64,000 bases of DNA. It comes from Ardenticatenaceae bacterium (GTDB lineage: Bacteria > Chloroflexota > Anaerolineae > Promineifilales > Promineifilaceae). This document shows positions 12,629 to 21,915 of the stretch, piece by piece. The stretch is from NCBI GenBank assembly GCA_020634415.1, contig JACKBT010000026.1, forward strand, positions 8,033 to 72,032. Direction: 5' to 3'. The stretch's first letter is position 1. Every line of letters begins with the position of its first letter. The position numbers were made by a program, and so were the translations under genes. The notes under the pieces were generated by a model that saw only the letters and a program-made list of their open reading frames with translations, did not search any database and had not been told where the DNA came from.

Positions 12629-13747
12629 ATGATGAACCTTGATTTAGCCAAACAGTTAGCCAAAGAGTTTACTACGCGGGCCGATGAAGCGGACCGGGCA
12701 GGCAAATTACCAGATGAAGACATCGCCGCACTCAAAGCGTCAGGTTATTTGGGGCTGAGCGTGCCCCGCGCTTTTGGTGGCCTGGAATTGTCCTTGCGGG
12801 ACTGTGTGCTGGCGCAGATGGAGCTGGCACAAGGCAGCACCTCCACCGCGTTGGTGGCGGCGATGCAGGTGCATATTTTCGGCCACCAACGGGAGGTGCG
12901 CTCCTGGCGGGAGCCGATTTATGCGCAGTTTTGCCAGGAGGCGGCGCAGGGCGGTTTGTTCAACAGCATTGCCAGTGAGCCGCAGATGGGCAGTCCTTCT
13001 CGCGGTGGGCTGCCAGCGACAACGGCCGTTACCACTCCCGACGGCTGGTGCTTAAACGGCCACAAAACCTGGTCAACCGGCGGCCGCCACCTGACCCACA
13101 TGCTGGTGCAAACGGCGTTGAATGGCGAAAAGGCCGGGGTGCTGCTGGTGCTGCAGGGCACACCGGGGGTGCGCTGGCAAGATACCTGGAGCGATGCCCT
13201 GAGCTTCCGTGCCAGCGAGAGCAATGATGTCTTTTTTGAGGATGTATTACTCCCCCATGACCACTTGGTAGAGGGGAGCAATGGCCGGGGTGCGCCCAAT
13301 GTCTGGTTCCCGATGATGATGAGTGCGGTGTATTTGGGAACGGCCGTTGCTGCCCGCAACAGCACCATTCGCTTCGCCCTGGAACGAGTGCCTACTGCTC
13401 TGGGCAAATCCATCGCCACCCTGCCCAAAATCCAGCGGCAAATTGGCGAGATGGATGTGGCTTTGCAGGCAGCGCGGGCACTGCTGCTGGAGGTAGCTGG
13501 CGAATGGGGGGGCGATAATGAACAACGCGCCGCCTATTTGCCCCGCATTGCTGCCGCCAAAATGATGGTGACGCAGACGGCCAATATGACGACCGAGATG
13601 GCTTTGCAAATTGCCGGTGGCAGCAGTATCACCCGCGCCCTGCCGCTGGAACGCTATTTCCGCGATGTGCGAGCGGGAGCCATGCAGCCCCCCGCTGGCG
13701 ACACGGCATTGGAGATGGTGGGGAGAGCGGCGATTGAGGGGAATTAA
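12629..13747 (+). CDS. Acyl-CoA dehydrogenase family protein
   Basis: The 372-residue protein has the three-part acyl-CoA dehydrogenase layout: an N-terminal helical part with AFGGLELSLRDCVLAQMELA, a middle beta domain with NGHKTWSTGG and FFEDVLLP, and a C-terminal helical part ending in GGSSITRALPLERYFRDVR. It would be a soluble FAD enzyme oxidising an acyl-CoA or related thioester. The substrate is uncertain, since acyl-CoA dehydrogenase and DszC/SfnB-like monooxygenases look alike at this level. The start is placed at 12629 because a -10 box lies 6 bp upstream; a longer frame from 12521 overlaps rtcB and adds a non-homologous tail. Confidence 0.85.
   Translation: MMNLDLAKQLAKEFTTRADEADRAGKLPDEDIAALKASGYLGLSVPRAFGGLELSLRDCVLAQMELAQGSTSTALVAAMQVHIFGHQREVRSWREPIYAQFCQEAAQGGLFNSIASEPQMGSPSRGGLPATTAVTTPDGWCLNGHKTWSTGGRHLTHMLVQTALNGEKAGVLLVLQGTPGVRWQDTWSDALSFRASESNDVFFEDVLLPHDHLVEGSNGRGAPNVWFPMMMSAVYLGTAVAARNSTIRFALERVPTALGKSIATLPKIQRQIGEMDVALQAARALLLEVAGEWGGDNEQRAAYLPRIAAAKMMVTQTANMTTEMALQIAGGSSITRALPLERYFRDVRAGAMQPPAGDTALEMVGRAAIEGN
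13021..13030. repeat. AACGGCCGTT, one example of a hyper-abundant palindrome
   Basis: This 10-bp palindrome recurs throughout the window. Other exact copies begin at 11457, 12111, 13339, 13961, 16929, 31731, 32391, 36453 and 50501, and there are many near copies sharing CGGCCG. In genes it is read as T-A-V, N-G-R or R-P-(F/L) depending on frame. It was not seen in the rRNA genes, in rpsA or in the AT-rich gene at 45140. Confidence 0.85.
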
Positions 13748-13748
13748 G

Positions 13749-13797
13749 AGAGAGACTAGGGGCTGGAGACTATTAGTCTCTAGTCTCCAGTCTCCAA
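13749..13797. repeat. GGAGACT-type palindromic repeat
   Basis: GACTAGGGGCTGGAGACT pairs with AGTCTCTAGTCTCCAGTC around a short loop. It fills the 50-bp gap between two convergent genes and could terminate both. Confidence 0.8.
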
Positions 13798-13798
13798 T

Positions 13799-14755
13799 TT
13801 AACTCAACACCATTTGTAGTTGTTCCGGCGAGATGTTGCCGCCGCTGAGAATGAGGGCGACTTTTTTGCCGTGCAGGCGTTGGGGCATTTGCAGGGCGGC
13901 GGCGAGGGGGGCGGCACCGGCCAGTTCGGTGAGGGTTTTCGCTTTTTCGAGGAGGATGCGAACGGCCGTTAACAGATCCTCATCACTCACCAGCACAAAA
14001 TCATCCATATTCTGCCACATAATTTGCTGCGGCATCATGAACGGGGAGCGCGTTTGCAGCCCTTCAGCAATCGTACCAATGGGGCTTTCGGTAGCCTGGC
14101 GATTCTTCCAGGTGAGATAAGCTGACTGCGCTTTTTCGGCCTGTACGCCGATTACCTCAATAGCCGGATTGATGGCTTTAGCCACCAGTGACGCGCCAGA
14201 AGCCCCGCTGCCACCACCCACAGGCACAATGATGACCTCAATATCGGGCTGCGCTTCCAGGATTTCCAGGGTGTGGGTAGCCACGCCAGCGATTAGCAGC
14301 GGCTCGTCGCCGGAGGAGATGTAGCGCATTCCTTTTTCGGCTGCCATCTGCTCGCAGTGCTGGCGGGCTTCGTCAAAATCTACGCCGCGTAGGATGACGT
14401 TGGCTCCCAGGCTTTTCATGGCGGCGACTTTGACGGGGTTGGCCCCTTCGGGAGCGAAGATGTGGGCCTGAACGCCAAAGAGCCGGGCGGCGTAGGCGAT
14501 GGATTGGCCGTGATTGCCGGTGGAGGCGGTGACGACACCGGCTTCACGTTCGGCCTGGCTCAGTTGGGAGATGAGGTTGAGGCCGCCGCGCAGTTTGAAG
14601 GCACCGATGGGGTTGTAGTTTTCGTGTTTGACGTAAACGGCCGTGCCCACGACCTGGTCGAGGGCGGGGTAGTTGTGTAAGGGCGTGGGCTGGATGTAGC
14701 GGTCTACAACCAGTTTGGCGCGTAGGACATCTTGGAAGGTGGGTAGGGGGTTCAT
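13799..14755 (-). CDS. Threonine/serine dehydratase-like PLP enzyme
   Basis: The 318-residue protein is a fold-type II PLP enzyme of the threonine ammonia-lyase family. The Schiff-base lysine is Lys54 in GAFKLRGG. STGNHGQSIAYAARL binds the substrate carboxylate, GGGSGASG binds the phosphate of PLP, and the C-terminal SGGN contacts the PLP ring. It would deaminate threonine or serine to the 2-oxo acid. There is no C-terminal ACT domain, so it resembles the short catabolic forms rather than the isoleucine-regulated enzyme. A serine racemase-like activity is a possible alternative. AGGAG lies upstream of the ATG. Confidence 0.88.
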   Translation of the reverse strand: MNPLPTFQDVLRAKLVVDRYIQPTPLHNYPALDQVVGTAVYVKHENYNPIGAFKLRGGLNLISQLSQAEREAGVVTASTGNHGQSIAYAARLFGVQAHIFAPEGANPVKVAAMKSLGANVILRGVDFDEARQHCEQMAAEKGMRYISSGDEPLLIAGVATHTLEILEAQPDIEVIIVPVGGGSGASGASLVAKAINPAIEVIGVQAEKAQSAYLTWKNRQATESPIGTIAEGLQTRSPFMMPQQIMWQNMDDFVLVSDEDLLTAVRILLEKAKTLTELAGAAPLAAALQMPQRLHGKKVALILSGGNISPEQLQMVLS

Positions 14756-14855
14756 GGGGTTCTCCTTGAAAGGGATTATGGGTGTATTTGTGTATTTGTG
14801 TATGGGTGTAGTGAAGTCGAAAATATACCACTATACCATTACACCAATATACCCA

Positions 14856-17621
14856 TTATTTTATCTCTAAAGTGAGGGGCAGGTAGAAAAAGTCTGCCCC
14901 AGCGGCCGTTTGCAGGCGGGTTCCAGTGAGAGGATCGTAGAGGCCGATTTCGATACGGCCGTTGCCCGTATAACTTTCGCGGAAGGTGAGGCTGTGGGGG
15001 TCGGTGATGTATTCGTCTGTGACCCAGGTGGTAGAGGGACGACGGCCGTTATCGGGTGGGCTGTCGTGTTGGCCGATGAGGTGTCCATCGTCCGCCAAAA
15101 TGTGGGTAAAGACGACGTAATCTACCAGACTGCCGGTGGTGAGCGACTGCCAGTAGAGGGTAAGGGGAACGGGTTCGCTGCTGCTGAGGCTGGTTTGGGG
15201 CAGATCGTAGCCGACGAGGCGGGCGACATCGCCAAATTGAACGTTGAGGGGGTGGGTGATGAGGGGCGGCTCGAAGAGATGCGTTGCGGCGGTGATTTCA
15301 ATGTCGGCGAGGGTGTATTGGCTGTTGTGGAGGCTGAGGATGAGTTGGGCGGGGCCAACGGCCGCTGCCGGCACGGTAAGCTGGCGGTGTTCGACGACCA
15401 TGTAAATGGGCGGCCAGTTGTTGGTGGGGTAACGGCCAAGAGAGGGGATGTCGTTGTTGGCGGTGAGGATACGGCCGTTTTGCACCAGTTGCAGGGCGGG
15501 GCGGAGGTCGGATAACGGCCGTGTGGCCTGCCACTGCAATTGGACGTACAGAGGCTGCCCTGCGCCCACTTCAGTGCGGTTGACATCGGCTCCCCATAAG
15601 ACGAGACCATCCCCCATTTCTATTTGGGAGCGCAGTTGGGTGACAGGGCTGACCTGTTGGTAGGGGTTCGAGGGGCCTTGTGGGGCGGCGAGGGTGATGG
15701 GCGGCAAAGGCCAGCGCTGCCCCTGGGGTGCGCCTTGTGTGTCGAGGATTTCTAACGGCCGTATCTCCCCCGCTTCGTCGGTGGCATAAACTGTCAGGGC
15801 CAGATCGTAGGTGAGCGGGGGAGTGCCCAACGGCAGGGGCAGGGTGTGGTAGGTGGTGATGGGTTGGCTCATCGGCCAGAGTTCGGTGGGACGGCCGATT
15901 TCGTCTATGAGAACGTTGTCGAGTTGGGCCAACTGCCAGCCATCGGCATCGAGCAGGCGCAGGGTGATGTGGTAGCGGTCGGACAGGGGTTGGGTGGGCT
16001 GCCACTGCAAGGCCAGGGTGATGGCGTTGTTGGCGGGGGGTGGTGTGGGGGGTGTGGAGACGGCCGTTAAGTGCAAGCTGCCAAATCGCGCCATCTGCGG
16101 TGTCATTTGCGGTGCGGTGATGGCCTCATCTATATGGTAGATGGACACATACAAGTTGCCGAATTCCGGCTGCCCCGTCAGATTGCCCACTTCCTCCAAC
16201 GCATAGGGGACAACATGCTGCCAATCCACACTGCCCCGCTCATACTCGACTAAAAAGACGCGCTGTTTGCCTTGTGTAAGCTGCTGCAAATGTGGCCACA
16301 TCGCGGCACGATTGCTGGTGGCGGGCATGGCGATGGTGGCCACGCCGTGATATTCAAAGGGTAATGACCAATCGGTATCGGGCACGAGAATTAAGTCATG
16401 CTCGTTGGCTTCCACCTCCAAATATTGCGCCACACCGCGCATATCGTCTTTGGCGACGTTGGGGTCGAAGTAGTAGAGGTAGAGGGAGTAGAGACTGAGA
16501 ATGAGTAGGGGAAGAAAAAGGAGACTGGAGACTAGGGACTGGAGACTAGAGCGCCAGTCTCTAGTCTTTAGTCTCCAGTCTCCAATCAACCCTGCCATGA
16601 GGGGAATAAGCATGACGGCAAAGATGGTGACGTAGCGCGGATGGGCGAAGGAGCGGATGCTCCAGGCGAGGAAGGCGGCGGTAAGGGGGAGGAGCCAGGG
16701 GAGGAGGGGCGGGGGGGCAGAGGGGCGAGGGACGAGGGGCGAGGGGCGGTGGAAATGTAAGAGCAGGAGGAGGGAAAGGGAGAGGGCGATGAGGATGGCG
16801 AGGATTTGAATGATGGGGCGGGAGAGGGAGCCGGGGAGGCCGGTGAGGTGAAAGGTCCAGACTTGGGCGATGAGGTAGGGGATGGGGGTGGGTTGGGTGA
16901 GGTAGGTGCCGGCGTTGGCTTCGGTGGTAACGGCCGTTCGGTTCAGCCACACCAGCCACAACCAGGGCAGCGAGGCCAGACCCACCGCCACCTGCACCGC
17001 CAGCCAGCGACGCAAATCTACCCAGCGTTTTTGCTGGTAGAGGACGATGATTGTCCAAATGGCGGCGTAAGCCAGGGCGAAGGCGGTGATGTAGTGCAGG
17101 TGGAAGCCGATCCATTCGAGGAGGCCGAGGAGGAGGAGGGAGCGGGGGAGCGGGGGAGCAGAGGAGCGGAGGAGATGGGAGATGAGGAGCAAAAGCAGGA
17201 TGTAGAAGAGGGGAAGGAGAGCGTAGACGCGGGTTTCTTGGGCGTAGATGATGGAGAGGGGGGAGAGGGTGATGAGGAGGGCGGCGATGAGGGCGATTTT
17301 TTTATTGAACCAGTGGCGGGTGAGGGCGTAAACGGCCGCTACCTGCAACCAACTGGCTAAGAGGGAAAGATAACGGGCGGTGAAAGGCGATACGCCAACT
17401 AGCTGCAGCCAGCCTTTGAGAGCGAAAAAGTAGAGCGGTGGGTGGATGTTGGCGGCGCGGTCGGCGATGATGTCGCGGATGGAGGAGGTTGCCAGATGGA
17501 GACTGATGCCTTCGTCCCACCAGAGGCTTTGGGCATCCAGGCGGAAGAGGCGCAGGGCGAAGGCCAGGAGGAGGAGGGGGAGGAGAGAGGAGAGAGGGGA
17601 GAGGGCAGAGGGTTTTCTCAT
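14856..17621 (-). CDS. GT-C family membrane glycosyltransferase with C-terminal beta region
   Basis: The 921-residue protein starts with a signal-anchor helix and the motif LWWDEG in the first outer loop, typical of PMT/ArnT-like GT-C glycosyltransferases that use lipid-linked sugars. About 10-12 membrane helices fill roughly residues 10-430. The rest is extracytoplasmic and beta-rich with the recurring motif VQFGDVARLVGYDL. The ATG at 17621 overlaps the TGA of the upstream homologue (ATGA), so the two genes are translationally coupled. A GGAGACT palindrome inside the gene encodes GDWRLKTRDWRSSLQSLVSS, and a second low-complexity tract encodes SPLVPRPSAPPP. Likely role: adding sugars to surface glycans or proteins; acceptor unknown. 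Confidence 0.82.
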   Translation of the reverse strand: MRKPSALSPLSSLLPLLLLAFALRLFRLDAQSLWWDEGISLHLATSSIRDIIADRAANIHPPLYFFALKGWLQLVGVSPFTARYLSLLASWLQVAAVYALTRHWFNKKIALIAALLITLSPLSIIYAQETRVYALLPLFYILLLLLISHLLRSSAPPLPRSLLLLGLLEWIGFHLHYITAFALAYAAIWTIIVLYQQKRWVDLRRWLAVQVAVGLASLPWLWLVWLNRTAVTTEANAGTYLTQPTPIPYLIAQVWTFHLTGLPGSLSRPIIQILAILIALSLSLLLLLHFHRPSPLVPRPSAPPPLLPWLLPLTAAFLAWSIRSFAHPRYVTIFAVMLIPLMAGLIGDWRLKTRDWRSSLQSLVSSLLFLPLLILSLYSLYLYYFDPNVAKDDMRGVAQYLEVEANEHDLILVPDTDWSLPFEYHGVATIAMPATSNRAAMWPHLQQLTQGKQRVFLVEYERGSVDWQHVVPYALEEVGNLTGQPEFGNLYVSIYHIDEAITAPQMTPQMARFGSLHLTAVSTPPTPPPANNAITLALQWQPTQPLSDRYHITLRLLDADGWQLAQLDNVLIDEIGRPTELWPMSQPITTYHTLPLPLGTPPLTYDLALTVYATDEAGEIRPLEILDTQGAPQGQRWPLPPITLAAPQGPSNPYQQVSPVTQLRSQIEMGDGLVLWGADVNRTEVGAGQPLYVQLQWQATRPLSDLRPALQLVQNGRILTANNDIPSLGRYPTNNWPPIYMVVEHRQLTVPAAAVGPAQLILSLHNSQYTLADIEITAATHLFEPPLITHPLNVQFGDVARLVGYDLPQTSLSSSEPVPLTLYWQSLTTGSLVDYVVFTHILADDGHLIGQHDSPPDNGRRPSTTWVTDEYITDPHSLTFRESYTGNGRIEIGLYDPLTGTRLQTAAGADFFYLPLTLEIK
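16520..16586. repeat. GGAGACT-type palindrome inside a coding region
   Basis: The left arm GAGACTGGAGACTAGGGACT pairs with the right arm AGTCTTTAGTCTCCAGTCTC. It lies in frame within the glycosyltransferase gene at 14856-17621, at a junction between membrane helices. It has the same structure as the intergenic copies. Confidence 0.8.
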
Positions 17622-20476
17622 GGGGTGAGGGGGATGAGGAGGCGGTTGTCGGGGTAGGGTGTGCTGGTGGAGTCGTTGAGGGGGAGGCGACGGCCGTTGG
17701 AGGCGGTGTAGAGGCCAATGGCGAGTTGAACTGGTTCGGCATTGGGTGGCAAGGGAATGGCGTAGCTGTCGGCGATGACTTCGTGGGCGGCGAGGCTGTC
17801 GGTGGGGCGGTCGCCGGGCCAATGGTCGGCCTGGGTGATGGTACGGCCGTCGGCGGCGAGGATGTGGACGAAGACGGTGTAGAGGTCAGCGGGCGGCTGG
17901 TCGGTTTGCCAGTAGAGGGTGAGGTGCAGAGTGTTGTCGTTCAGGGTGGGGCCGTCGTAGCCGCGCAAATGTATTTCGGAGCCGAATTGGACATCAAGTG
18001 GGGTGGCGATGGTGGCGGGAAGTTGGAAGAGGCGGTCAGTGGCGATGATGTGGAGGGTGGTGAGGGAAACGGCCGTATCTACCAATTGACCATTTGCCAA
18101 AAGCGGCTGAATAGTGAGCGTGTAATCACCAGCGGGCATGTTGGGGGGAATGAGCAGTTCGTACTTTTCGTGAATGGGTTGGCCCACGCGCCAATCGCCA
18201 GAGGGATAACGGCTGAGGGGCAGTTCGCTGACAACATCACCGAGTTGGAGGCGGATTTGCACGTCAGCGGGCAGGGGGGCGACGGCTTGCCAGATGAGAT
18301 CGAGGGTGGCGTGGCTGCCGGAGAGGAGACTGGGGGGCAAGGGCTGGTAGCCCCACAGGATGAGGCTGTGGTTGAGCCAGGCTTGATTGACCACTGTGCC
18401 TAGATCGAGGGCGGTGACGGCGGCGAGGTTGCTGGGTGGGGGGATGGTGATGTCGGGTAACTTGTAGATGACACCGGTGAAGATGTTATCGGCCGTTAGC
18501 AGGGGCAGTTGGGCGTTGGCCGCATCAAAGAGGGAGAGTTCGACCTGGTAACGGCCGGGGGGGATGGCGGGTGGTGGGGCCAGGGTGTAGCGAATTTGGG
18601 GTGTTTCGTCTGCCGACCAGTGTTCGGGGTAGAAGTCGGTTTCGTTGAGGAGGGGGGCACTGCGCTGGCTCCATTGATTGCCGTTTTGGTCGCGCAGGGT
18701 GAGGGTGAGGGTGTAACGGCCGTTCTGTACCAATCGCCATTTTAAGTGAACTTGCACAGCCTCTTGGGTAAAGTCGGCAGCGGCGGCGAGGAGTTGGACG
18801 CGGTTGTCGAAGCTGTAGGGGGAGGGTAGAGGGGGGAGAGGCGAGGGACGAGGTGCGGAGGGTTGGGTGAATATCCAGGCTTGATCGAGGCCGTTGAAGT
18901 GGATGGTGTGCAGGAGTTGGCCTTCTTGCTGGGCATTGGTGAGGGCGGCGGGGTCGGTTTGCAGGCTGCTGGCGGTGAGGATGCGGTAGTCGGCCTGGAC
19001 CGCCTCATCAAGTGGGAGGGTTTGGCCGGAGAAGAAGGGGGCGAGGGCGGGGGGGAGGGAGGAGACGGCCGTTTGCTGTGCTGTGCCTGGTTGATCCGAA
19101 AGCCACTGCCCCGCCGCGCTAATCGCCTCACCCCAGCCAATAGGCAGCACCCGTTGGGCGATAAAGCTGCCCCCGACCAGTGGATTGTAGCTGGCAAGAG
19201 GATAGGGCAGTGTGGTTATCAGGTAAATGCTTTGGATGGCGATGAGTCCTAATAGCAGCGTTGGGGAGCGCTGGGGACGCAGCCAGGCCCAGCCCATTGC
19301 CGCCAGGATGATGAGGGCAGGCATAGCTGGCAGAGCGTAACGGTCGAACTTTTTTTCGGCGAAGGTGATGGCGATTGTATAAAGGAAGGGCCAAAGGATG
19401 AAGATGAGAGTGGCGAGAGACCATTGGGGCTTGGGGGGCCGTAAAAGTCTGACCGCCGCCAAGATTAGCCCTGCGAAGACCAATGGCCCCAGTCGGAAGA
19501 GAATGGCGATGGGGTAGAAGAGCGGGCCATGTTCGTAAGCCATCTGGCCGAGAAAGAAGGTGGGGCGCAGGGCGGTTTCGATGTGGCGGTTGGCGTTGCT
19601 GGTGATGAGTTGAACGGCCGTTGCCGGGCCAACCCAAAGCGCGGGAAAAAGAAACACAAGAACTACAAGACATACAACAAACCATAAAAAGCCATCGCGG
19701 AGAAGGGCAAAAGTCCCCCTGATTTTCTCTGAGTTCATCTGAGTGGAGGAATTGGGAGGAGCAGAGGAGAACTGGGGGCTGATTGCCTTGAACAGGAAGA
19801 TGAGGGCGGTGAGAGGAAGGAGGAGCAAGGCGGGTGATTTGGTGAGGATGGCGAGGGCGGTGGTGAGGGCGCAGAGGAGGAGGTAGGAACGGCCGTTGGT
19901 CTGCGCCCATAAGGCTAAGGCCAGTAGAGACAATGTGGTAAACGTCGTCATGAGAGCATCTACATGCAGCAGCCCCGACAGACCAACGACGAAGGGATCG
20001 AAGGCGAGGAAAGTGGTGATGAGCAGGGCGGCCAAACGGCCGAATGACCTGTGCGCCAGCCCGTAAACAGCCACAAGGCCCGCACTATTGACAAGGATCA
20101 CGGCTAAACGGGCGGCCGTCAGAAAGTGGGCCAACTGGCCGTAAGCGGCGATATTGTCTGGGTTGTAGTAGGCGAGTTGGGTTATCCATTGGTAGGTGGC
20201 GTGGGAAAACGGCCGTAGCCACAACTGCGCCCGAATGCCCGCTGCCCCCAACCACATCGTGGTTACGCCGGGGTGTCCCGTCGTCAACGTATCCACCCAC
20301 TTCCCCTGCAATAAAGCTTCCTGAAACTGCACTGAGCGGTAAACCCATATCAGTTCGTCGGGGGTGATAAAACGGCCGATAGCCGTCAGACGAGGCAGCA
20401 AAGCCAACACAAAAATCACCAGGCTCACAAGCCAGGGCTTACGCTCAAATTGACTCCATAAAGTTGGTCTTTCCAC
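17618..20476 (-). CDS. GT-C family membrane glycosyltransferase, coupled to the next gene
   Basis: The 952-residue protein has an N-terminal helix followed by ITPDELIWVYRS and a long outer loop with TTGHPGVTTMWLG, as in dolichyl-phosphate-mannose-type GT39 enzymes. About 11 membrane helices are followed by a large beta-rich exterior region with VQFGSEIHLRGYDG, the same motif as in the genes at 14856 and 26854. Its start is GTG at 20476, supported by TATTAT ending 7 bp upstream with no Shine-Dalgarno. A non-conserved insertion (SPQFSSAPPNSSTQMNSEK) and a Pro-rich tract (PSAPRPSPLPPLPSP) look like acquired repeats. It would transfer sugar from a polyprenyl carrier outside the membrane. Confidence 0.82.
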   Translation of the reverse strand: MERPTLWSQFERKPWLVSLVIFVLALLPRLTAIGRFITPDELIWVYRSVQFQEALLQGKWVDTLTTGHPGVTTMWLGAAGIRAQLWLRPFSHATYQWITQLAYYNPDNIAAYGQLAHFLTAARLAVILVNSAGLVAVYGLAHRSFGRLAALLITTFLAFDPFVVGLSGLLHVDALMTTFTTLSLLALALWAQTNGRSYLLLCALTTALAILTKSPALLLLPLTALIFLFKAISPQFSSAPPNSSTQMNSEKIRGTFALLRDGFLWFVVCLVVLVFLFPALWVGPATAVQLITSNANRHIETALRPTFFLGQMAYEHGPLFYPIAILFRLGPLVFAGLILAAVRLLRPPKPQWSLATLIFILWPFLYTIAITFAEKKFDRYALPAMPALIILAAMGWAWLRPQRSPTLLLGLIAIQSIYLITTLPYPLASYNPLVGGSFIAQRVLPIGWGEAISAAGQWLSDQPGTAQQTAVSSLPPALAPFFSGQTLPLDEAVQADYRILTASSLQTDPAALTNAQQEGQLLHTIHFNGLDQAWIFTQPSAPRPSPLPPLPSPYSFDNRVQLLAAAADFTQEAVQVHLKWRLVQNGRYTLTLTLRDQNGNQWSQRSAPLLNETDFYPEHWSADETPQIRYTLAPPPAIPPGRYQVELSLFDAANAQLPLLTADNIFTGVIYKLPDITIPPPSNLAAVTALDLGTVVNQAWLNHSLILWGYQPLPPSLLSGSHATLDLIWQAVAPLPADVQIRLQLGDVVSELPLSRYPSGDWRVGQPIHEKYELLIPPNMPAGDYTLTIQPLLANGQLVDTAVSLTTLHIIATDRLFQLPATIATPLDVQFGSEIHLRGYDGPTLNDNTLHLTLYWQTDQPPADLYTVFVHILAADGRTITQADHWPGDRPTDSLAAHEVIADSYAIPLPPNAEPVQLAIGLYTASNGRRLPLNDSTSTPYPDNRLLIPLTP

Positions 20477-20483
20477 TGGAACG

Positions 20484-20489
20484 ATAATA
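20484..20489 (-). promoter_or_regulatory. -10 box of a predicted leaderless promoter
   Basis: TATTAT on the minus strand ends 7 bp before the GTG at 20476. There is no Shine-Dalgarno, so the glycosyltransferase mRNA is predicted to begin at its start codon. Confidence 0.5.
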
Positions 20490-20545
20490 CCCTAAAGGAG
20501 AGGCTCACACTACATTAAGCCTGTTTGAACACGAGCATAGTTCTA

Positions 20546-20573
20546 TTGCCAATACATTCAAACTCAGTATAAT
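20546..20573 (+). promoter_or_regulatory. Promoter of rpsA
   Basis: TTGCCA (20546-20551), a 16-bp spacer and a perfect TATAAT (20568-20573). The leader before the start codon is about 45 nt and contains GGGAG. Confidence 0.7.
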
Positions 20574-20624
20574 CACAAGAAAAACTCCGGCCCGCTACCG
20601 CCGAAAATGTAAGGGAGAAGAAAT

Positions 20625-21824
20625 TTGACAAACAATGCAACAAACATGGGATCAGATGTTAACACAACACATCCCATGGAAGCCTGGTTAGCCGAAGAAT
20701 TTGCCTTAGATGTTCCTTCCGCAGGAGAAATCCGCGAAGGAACAATTGTTGATCGCCGTCATAATGAGTTCTTGGTTGATATTGGGGCCAAGTCGGAAGG
20801 CATCATCCCTAGCCAAGAGGTTGAAGCCTTAGACGCAGCCACCATAGAGAGCAATCTAGTCGTTGGTAATAAAATTTCTGTCTATGTCGTCAATCCGGAA
20901 GATCATGATGGCAATATCATTTTGTCTTACCAACGAGCTGCTGAGGAAATAGATTGGGATGCGGCCAAGAAAGCCTTAGAAACCCAAAACACGCAAGAAG
21001 TGGAAGTTGTTGGGTTTAATAAAGGTGGTTTCATTGTCCAATTTGGTTCGTTACGTGGCTTCGTACCCATGTCTCAACAAAGTGGCGATACACCCCGTTA
21101 CAACGATCCACGCGATTTACAACGGGCATGTCAAAAACGTGTTGGTTCTATTATGATGGCTAAGATCATTGAAGTTGACCGGCCACGCAATCGTCTCATC
21201 TTCTCTGAGCGTGCCGCTGATGAGGAAATCCGGGAGGCCAAGCGAAACAAGTTCTTTGACAATGTGCAAGAAGGCGACATTTTTGATGGCACGATTGTGA
21301 ATGTTACCGACTATGGGGCATTTGTAGATATTGGCGGTATTGAGGGTCTCGTTCATTTGTCAGAAATTAGTTGGCAGCGTATCACCAAACCATCGGAAAA
21401 AGTGCAAGCCGGGGATGAGGTGAAGGTGGCTGTTTTAAGTGTTGACCAAGACAAACAGCGTATTGCCCTTAGCATGAAACAGTTAGAGGCCGATCCCTGG
21501 ACGAGAATCAATGACACGTATCAGATTGGACAATTAGTAGATGTGACGGTTACGAAGTTGACAAAATTTGGTGCTTTCGCCCGTTTGCATGATGAATATG
21601 AGTTGGAAGGATTAATCCATATCTCAGAATTATCAGACAATCATATCAGCCATGCACGAGAGGTAGTAAAGCCCCAAGATCAGCTTACCGTTCGGATTAT
21701 TCGCATTGATGCTGATCAACGCCAGCTTGGTCTTAGTTTGAAACAGGTTGCATCGGCCGAATATATGAACATGGATTTGGTAATGGCTGGTATCCATGCA
21801 GATGAAAATGACGAGGAGTATTAG
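20625..21824 (+). CDS. rpsA: 30S ribosomal protein S1 (four S1 domains)
   Basis: The 399-residue protein contains four S1 RNA-binding repeats, at about residues 35-104, 120-190, 219-288 and 303-375. The third is the most canonical (GTIVNVTDYGAFVDIGGIEG). S1 binds mRNA on the 30S subunit and helps start translation. Four domains is shorter than the six of E. coli and is common outside Proteobacteria. The start is TTG at 20625 with GGGAG 7 nt upstream; an ATG at 20646 is an alternative. The gene is markedly less GC-rich than its neighbours and contains no AACGGCCGTT, as is common for highly expressed core genes. Confidence 0.92.
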   Translation: MTNNATNMGSDVNTTHPMEAWLAEEFALDVPSAGEIREGTIVDRRHNEFLVDIGAKSEGIIPSQEVEALDAATIESNLVVGNKISVYVVNPEDHDGNIILSYQRAAEEIDWDAAKKALETQNTQEVEVVGFNKGGFIVQFGSLRGFVPMSQQSGDTPRYNDPRDLQRACQKRVGSIMMAKIIEVDRPRNRLIFSERAADEEIREAKRNKFFDNVQEGDIFDGTIVNVTDYGAFVDIGGIEGLVHLSEISWQRITKPSEKVQAGDEVKVAVLSVDQDKQRIALSMKQLEADPWTRINDTYQIGQLVDVTVTKLTKFGAFARLHDEYELEGLIHISELSDNHISHAREVVKPQDQLTVRIIRIDADQRQLGLSLKQVASAEYMNMDLVMAGIHADENDEEY

Positions 21825-21915
21825 TATTTATTTTATGAGGTCATCAAGGTTAAGGGGAGTCAGTATTCCTCGGCAGGGATAACTTTGGGCCTTTTTTGAA
21901 CCGAGGTGAACCACA

